Source: Chitinophaga pinensis (GTDB lineage Bacteria > Planctomycetota > Phycisphaerae > Phycisphaerales > SM1A02). Taken from it: a stretch of DNA of 10,161 bases. The DNA lies in NCBI GenBank assembly GCA_943329105.2, contig CALQCP020000070.1, forward strand, positions 1 to 10,161, written 5' to 3'. The position numbers were made by a program, and so were the translations under genes. Of the stretch, positions 6,228-10,161 are shown one piece after another (position 1 is the stretch's first letter; each line of letters starts with the position of its first letter). The notes under the pieces were generated by a model. That model searched no databases. It saw only the letters and a list, made by a program, of their open reading frames with translations, and was not told the DNA's origin.

Positions 6228-8780
6228 TCAAGGGGCAGGTCGCGAAGATGATCGCCCTTCGGATAAACACCATTCGGTAAACATGGTGACCGCCGGTGTG
6301 ACCGCCATTCCCACGGTTCGGCGGTCGGCCGCTTGATCACGCGCTGACCCCAGCTCTGCACCAAAGATCGACCCGATGACCGAGGCCCGCTGCCGCTCCC
6401 GAGTTACCGCCACTGCAATCGCCGAGTCCATCGCGCGGCTCACTTCGGTTGCGTTCGGGAGCGCTCTATCTGTCGAAACCTGCATGTCGGGGTGATACGC
6501 ATTGCCGACGAGGGCACGGTGAAAATCCAATTCGTGCTTCGCAGCGATGCCGATTGCACGGTCAATGGAGGCGCGAGCCGATTCGTCATCCGTGCCGGAA
6601 GATCCGCCTCCCGGAGTTCTGGCAGAGCGCTCGATCACCCGCGCCGCGCGTTGCGCCTTCTGCAGCGCGGCAATCGCCGCCTGTGCGTACACGTCCCAGC
6701 CAGCGCGCATGACCGCCACGGCGTCATCACTTACTAACCCCTGGATTGCAATGGACACCGTGTCATCGGCAAATCGTTGGCAATATGCACGCGCTTCCGG
6801 AACACGCGCTCCATCGCGAAATGCACTCGCCAAGAAGACCCGTGCATCGCGTGCCACGGCGCATGCACGTGCATCATCGACGGTGCGCAGTTCATCGCGG
6901 TGATCGGTACAAGCCCGGCAAAGATTCGCCAACATGGTGGTCAGCATGCGTTGGTCGCGCACCGTGGCAATGACCACTGCCTGCACTTGGTCATAGAGCA
7001 CACGCGAGCCGCTTTGGAGTGATGAGGCGTCACACGGAATATCCGCCACATTGAACGCACTGGCTGAATCATCACTGCTGGCTTCGTCACTGTGCTCCCA
7101 CAGTCCATCGCTGTCATCTTCCGCCGCATCGGGTGGCGTGAGCTCCTCTGGCTTGACTCCACCGAGGTGCGCGAGAAGCATTGCGAATCGCCCATATCCC
7201 GCAACTTGCCAGCGCTGCACAGCACGCACCGCATCGCGATGCCCAATATCGGGAAGCCAGCGGGCGGCCAGGATTTCCTCGCACGCGTGCTCCATTCCCG
7301 CGTCAAGCATGTGCATGGCGGCAAGCTCCCATTCGGCCATTCGTTGTGCATCAGGCGCGCCACAGCTTGCATGTTGCGCATCAATGGCTTCAAGTATGCG
7401 CGATACATCATCGTTTGCTGTAGTGGTGATAGCCGCAGCAATTTGTGCATTTAGCGCGGCATGTGCTGTTGCAGTCGCCGCAAGTCGGCCATTGCGATCC
7501 GCGCAATACACATCAGGCTCGGAGGCTTTACTCAGGCGTACCGATACAAATTCCGCCCATGCACGCCGCTGTCCGCCCACCGTGAGTACGCATCGATCAG
7601 GCACGCTGGCAGTACTGTTTGCAACGCGATCGCGTGTCGGGTCTGCAGTACGAAAGGAAATCTCAATGTGGGCGCCTTCATCGAACTGCACTATTTCAGA
7701 GTGTGGTCGATGGGGCGTCCGGCCTTTCTCAACACCCTCTACCTCGGTGACGAGTTCAAAACCTTGCTCGGAGTGATGCACGAGACGGACTGGTTCTTGT
7801 TCGATCACGACTGATCGCAATGCATCACCATCCCAATTCCACCGCTCAGTACGAACCAGCGATCCATCGGCACGCCTGATGACGCGCGTGCGCACTGAGG
7901 GGTTGTCCGCGGCAACATCCGCGCTCGGCGATTCGCCTTGCGTGGTGACCGCGCTGTCTCTTGCCCGTACAAGCCGGAGCGCGTCGAACGCGGCATAGAG
8001 AGTTGGCGGGTTGTTGAAGAGTGGAGTCGTTGTTGATGATCCCCATGATTCAGCATGGGCGGCCCCGCGATCGTCCTGCACTCGTGCACCCGATGAATTC
8101 AGCCAGATATCCATCCCTTCAAGAGCCAGTGGAAAGTCAATCCGCACGGGCTCTGCCAGCGGAATCTTCCACCAACTGCGCGCATGAAGTTCGGGACCGG
8201 TGCTGTCCCACCTTGCGTCAATGGTCCAGGCAATCATTGGCGGGGCATCTGTTCCCACCCAGACTTCCGAGCCGGTGCGGACTTCAACCTGCAGTACTCG
8301 CTGGTCAGTAGCCACCCCAGACTCCGTGCCTGCACCTGACCTGGTCGCCCATGACGTGGGCACCCACGCTGCCAGTGCACGCCGCGCACGATCGGCGCCA
8401 TCCGGGTGCGACCACTGCGCCGTCACTGGCGCCTCGCGCCATTCGGTACGCAGTGATCGCAGGAGGTCCACTCCTTGCGAGCCGTCCGTCAGTGACTCCA
8501 TTGCATCGCGGATCAAGTGAAGCGGCGCGAACGCCGAGTCGACGGTGGCCTTATGTGCCAGGAATGCACTCCAGTTACGACCAGTTTCTTGCTGGTCCAA
8601 CTGGTCTTTGAATTGCTGCACGAGGCGATGTTGTTCAGCAACCATCTGCTCCGTCATGGCGTGCGCCCGATCCAGCGCATCGTCTTGTCCGAACACTCGC
8701 GCCCCCAGAGTCAATCCGCTCACTGCACCCACAACCGCCCAGACCAGCGCGCGTACGCGCCGCTTCACGTTCCGATTCAT
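6228..8780 (-). CDS. Large exported protein of unknown function
   Basis: The preferred start, ATG 8780, gives 850 residues and a classical Sec signal: basic MNRNVKRRVR, hydrophobic 11-27, and a likely cleavage after Gly31 in RVFGQDD. An ATG 11 codons upstream (8813) would only add a very basic extension in front of the signal. A GAGAGGG lies 9 bases before ATG 8780, which supports the shorter form. Residues 33-100 are charged, helical and possibly coiled-coil. A beta-rich, Trp-containing segment follows to about 430. The second half is Ala-rich and helical, interrupted by an acidic stretch at about 550-580 rich in Asp, Glu and Ser. Scattered cysteines suggest some disulfides. I recognise no family and see no catalytic motif. 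It follows the 341-residue protein gene by 60 bases on the same strand, so the two probably share a transcript and a location in the periplasm or outside the cell. Confidence 0.8.
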   Translation of the reverse strand: MNRNVKRRVRALVWAVVGAVSGLTLGARVFGQDDALDRAHAMTEQMVAEQHRLVQQFKDQLDQQETGRNWSAFLAHKATVDSAFAPLHLIRDAMESLTDGSQGVDLLRSLRTEWREAPVTAQWSHPDGADRARRALAAWVPTSWATRSGAGTESGVATDQRVLQVEVRTGSEVWVGTDAPPMIAWTIDARWDSTGPELHARSWWKIPLAEPVRIDFPLALEGMDIWLNSSGARVQDDRGAAHAESWGSSTTTPLFNNPPTLYAAFDALRLVRARDSAVTTQGESPSADVAADNPSVRTRVIRRADGSLVRTERWNWDGDALRSVVIEQEPVRLVHHSEQGFELVTEVEGVEKGRTPHRPHSEIVQFDEGAHIEISFRTADPTRDRVANSTASVPDRCVLTVGGQRRAWAEFVSVRLSKASEPDVYCADRNGRLAATATAHAALNAQIAAAITTTANDDVSRILEAIDAQHASCGAPDAQRMAEWELAAMHMLDAGMEHACEEILAARWLPDIGHRDAVRAVQRWQVAGYGRFAMLLAHLGGVKPEELTPPDAAEDDSDGLWEHSDEASSDDSASAFNVADIPCDASSLQSGSRVLYDQVQAVVIATVRDQRMLTTMLANLCRACTDHRDELRTVDDARACAVARDARVFLASAFRDGARVPEARAYCQRFADDTVSIAIQGLVSDDAVAVMRAGWDVYAQAAIAALQKAQRAARVIERSARTPGGGSSGTDDESARASIDRAIGIAAKHELDFHRALVGNAYHPDMQVSTDRALPNATEVSRAMDSAIAVAVTRERQRASVIGSIFGAELGSARDQAADRRTVGMAVTPAVTMFTEWCLSEGRSSSRPAP

Positions 8781-8789
8781 GATGTGTTT

Positions 8790-8796
8790 CCCTCTC
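8790..8796 (-). promoter_or_regulatory. Ribosome binding site GAGAGGG
   Basis: Read on the minus strand, GAGAGGG stands 9 bases before ATG 8780. It decides the start of the 850-residue protein in favour of the signal-peptide form over the upstream ATG at 8813. Confidence 0.7.
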
Positions 8797-8840
8797 TTTG
8801 CGTGTTTGCGCACTGCATGGCGCCCGTCATGACCGATTCA

Positions 8841-9866
8841 TCAACGCACCGTCAATCCAACAATCGCCAGCGCCGACATGCTGGTGGAGCCATTTTCATC
8901 CACCGACATAGCGCCGCTCGCGATCGCCCATCCGTTTGATCGAAAGTCAATCGGGCGGTTGGTAAACGCGCAGTACGAACGATCAGGCGTGACCACATAG
9001 GCGGCCGTTCCAGAGACGCTTCCCGGGCCGTCTAGTTTCCAGTCCACTTTTTTGGAAATCTTGCCGTCGATACCAACACTGTCGTCGGCAATGGCGAACC
9101 CGAAATCGCCGTCGACTACCACGGTGTGGCTGTAACTGCTGTATCCCACATTGCCGCGAACCGTCTTGTCAACAATGTCTGCACTCGCACGACCCACGGA
9201 GCTGCACGCTCCCGCAGCAGTTGCCGATCCGCTTGCCGTGCAGCCAACACTGGGCGAGCACGTCAGAGAGAGTTCAAGCATGGCGCCCCCCATTGCAGCA
9301 ATAGTGACCAGCCGCGGGCATGGGATCCCAGTGCCCACCCATTGTTCGCGCGCAAGGGTTGCCTGACGCGCCATGGCGCGCTTCGTCATCGAGCCCGCAT
9401 GCCACCACGAACTGTATCCAGACATCTCCACGGCAGCCTCAACGTGCTCGGGTTGCGCGATTTCCGACAATTGCCATCGCCAGAACACAGAGTTGTTGGT
9501 CTCGCTGATTGGGCGCATGGTCAGTGGCTTTCCGGGTGAAAGCGAGACGGATATTGGTGCCCGTGTCCACCAGCCATTGCTACATGCGCAATCACACATG
9601 GCGACGATTCCGCCCATTCCACCGTTACCAGTTGGATCCCCGCCGCACAGTCGCTCCAACATGGTGGGGCATGGATCAGTCACCGACGCCTGGCACGGCG
9701 GGTTCGCTAGCAGCCGCAGTGCCGCCTGGTTGCTTGCATCATCACTCTGGACACGCGGCGCCTCCGTCACCGCCTGTGTGGCGCTCCAACCCTGCGAATA
9801 CACCATGCACCATCCAATGATCGCTGCGACTCCAACTCCGCCAATCACATTCATTTCAGTTCTCAT
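8841..9866 (-). CDS. Cysteine-rich exported or membrane-anchored protein of unknown function
   Basis: ATG 9866 gives 341 residues with a hydrophobic N-terminal segment (about 6-26) that is a signal peptide or single anchor. The open frame extends to 9983, but that would put 39 basic, Cys- and Arg-rich residues before the signal. AAAGGA sits 8 bases before 9866, so the shorter form is chosen. Twelve cysteines occur, eleven after the hydrophobic segment, including a CDCAC cluster at 91-95 and PPC, DPC and RLC at 58-74. This pattern suggests disulfides in an extracytoplasmic protein. The C-terminal 120 residues are rich in Gly, Ser, Val and Asp and look beta-stranded. I recognise no domain. It is the first gene of a probable two-gene unit with the 850-residue exported protein. 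The hydrophobic segment near the start resembles type II pseudopilin anchors only superficially; the GFTLxE-type motif is absent. Confidence 0.78.
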   Translation of the reverse strand: MRTEMNVIGGVGVAAIIGWCMVYSQGWSATQAVTEAPRVQSDDASNQAALRLLANPPCQASVTDPCPTMLERLCGGDPTGNGGMGGIVAMCDCACSNGWWTRAPISVSLSPGKPLTMRPISETNNSVFWRWQLSEIAQPEHVEAAVEMSGYSSWWHAGSMTKRAMARQATLAREQWVGTGIPCPRLVTIAAMGGAMLELSLTCSPSVGCTASGSATAAGACSSVGRASADIVDKTVRGNVGYSSYSHTVVVDGDFGFAIADDSVGIDGKISKKVDWKLDGPGSVSGTAAYVVTPDRSYCAFTNRPIDFRSNGWAIASGAMSVDENGSTSMSALAIVGLTVR

Positions 9867-9874
9867 ATCGCCAA

Positions 9875-9880
9875 TCCTTT
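9875..9880 (-). promoter_or_regulatory. Ribosome binding site AAAGGA
   Basis: Read on the minus strand, AAAGGA lies 8 bases before ATG 9866. It marks that codon, not the far-upstream ATG at 9983, as the start of the cysteine-rich protein. Confidence 0.7.
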
Positions 9881-9983
9881 CCAGCCGCTCCCTGCGATAG
9901 CGGTCATGTGCCTTGAAGGCGTGGGCAAAGTAAGGGCACTTGCGGTTTCGCCGCCAACACGCCGCCCTTTTTCTTGCATCCAC

Positions 9984-10010
9984 AAAAAAATTTGCGCCGT
10001 ACCATGGCGC
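9984..10010 (-). terminator. Weak terminator-like hairpin or AT-rich tRNA upstream element
   Basis: On the minus strand, a 5-base stem (GCGCC/GGCGC) around a 7-base loop at 9994-10010 is followed by AAA and seven T (9984-9990). This could stop leftward transcription before the cysteine-rich protein gene. The short stem and the intervening AAA make it weak. On the plus strand the same A-tract lies 28-34 bases before the tRNA and could instead act as an upstream promoter element. Both readings are inference. Confidence 0.3.
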
Positions 10011-10017
10011 GTGTCAT

Positions 10018-10091
10018 GCTCCGGTAGCTCAACTGGATAGAGCAGCCGCCTTCTAAGCGGCAGGTTGAGGGTTCGAGTCCCGCCCGGAGCG
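10018..10091 (+). tRNA. tRNA-Arg (anticodon UCU)
   Basis: The cloverleaf is complete. The acceptor stem GCTCCGG (10018-10024) pairs with CCGGAGC (10084-10090). The D arm is GCTC/GAGC (10027-10030, 10040-10043). The anticodon stem is GCCGC/GCGGC (10045-10049, 10057-10061) with loop CTTCTAA, giving anticodon TCT at 10052-10054, which reads AGA and AGG arginine codons. The variable loop is 5 bases. The T loop TTCGAGT (10072-10078) is closed by GAGGG/CCCGC, in which A10068 faces G10082: one mismatch in the T stem. The discriminator is G10091 and CCA is not encoded. A gene start follows 21 bases later. Confidence 0.95.
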
Positions 10092-10112
10092 CTTCATTCG
10101 CCGTTGCAAACC

Positions 10113-10161
10113 ATGCGCTTCATTGCGTCACCTATCTACCGGGCGTTTCCAGAGCTTGACG
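10113..10161 (+). CDS. Start of an unrecognised gene (3' end outside window)
   Basis: An ATG at 10113 opens a frame that runs to the window edge and encodes MRFIASPIYRAFPELD, 16 residues. The composition reads like real protein and there is no signal peptide in what is visible. No good ribosome binding site precedes it; the upstream bases are TTGCAAACC. The gap from the tRNA is only 21 bases, so a joint transcript with tRNA processing is possible. The fragment is too short to name. Confidence 0.45.
   Translation, partial: MRFIASPIYRAFPELD

Noticed and set aside
7051..7776. Plus-strand open frame of 241 codons
   Set aside because: It lies fully antisense within the 850-residue exported protein and encodes a Ser/Ala/Cys/Arg-rich product typical of shadow frames in GC-rich DNA.
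10018..10161. tRNA gene as an integration site for a mobile element
   Set aside because: No integrase is visible, and I found no direct repeat of the tRNA 3' end elsewhere in the window.
1..10161. CRISPR arrays, insertion sequences, phage or toxin-antitoxin genes
   Set aside because: No regularly spaced repeats, transposase motifs, terminal inverted repeats or recognisable phage or toxin proteins were found by reading both strands.

Overview
The window looks like a chromosomal segment of a GC-rich planctomycete, probably a Phycisphaerae-like lineage. The best clue is the gene at 3195-4721. It joins a DUF2231-like four-helix membrane domain, a planctomycete-type single-haem cytochrome c domain and a leucine-rich-repeat-like tail, an architecture typical of Planctomycetota. 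A Tat-exported beta-propeller protein follows it. The assignment rests on protein architecture only; there is no rRNA or other phylogenetic marker here.

Layout, left to right. (1) 2-520, plus strand: the 3' end of an unrecognised cytoplasmic-looking gene. (2) 549-1973, plus: a full-length soluble pyridine nucleotide transhydrogenase (SthA type). (3) 1981-3156, minus: full-length DNA polymerase IV (DinB), convergent with sthA and divergent from the next gene. (4) 3195-4721 and 4802-5899, plus: the membrane cytochrome/LRR-like protein and the Tat-exported NHL-type propeller, probably co-transcribed. (5) 5900-6227: an intergenic stretch with no gene. Its right half folds into four consecutive hairpins and ends in an intrinsic terminator reading rightwards. 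(6) 9866-8841 and 8780-6228, minus: a two-gene cluster of unrecognised exported proteins, a cysteine-rich 341-residue protein followed by an 850-residue protein, each with a clear ribosome binding site. (7) 10018-10091, plus: tRNA-Arg(UCU), followed 21 bases later by the first 16 codons of another gene that runs off the window.

How the genes relate. SthA and DinB are ordinary housekeeping and repair functions with no evident link to the rest. The cytochrome and propeller genes suggest a module acting at the outer face of the cytoplasmic membrane; substrate and partners cannot be read from sequence. The two minus-strand genes look like a lineage-specific secreted pair. The feature most worth a second look is the structured RNA candidate at 6044-6193, whose wobble pair, UUCG loop and terminal U-run all favour the plus strand. 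No mobile element, CRISPR array or phage gene is visible.
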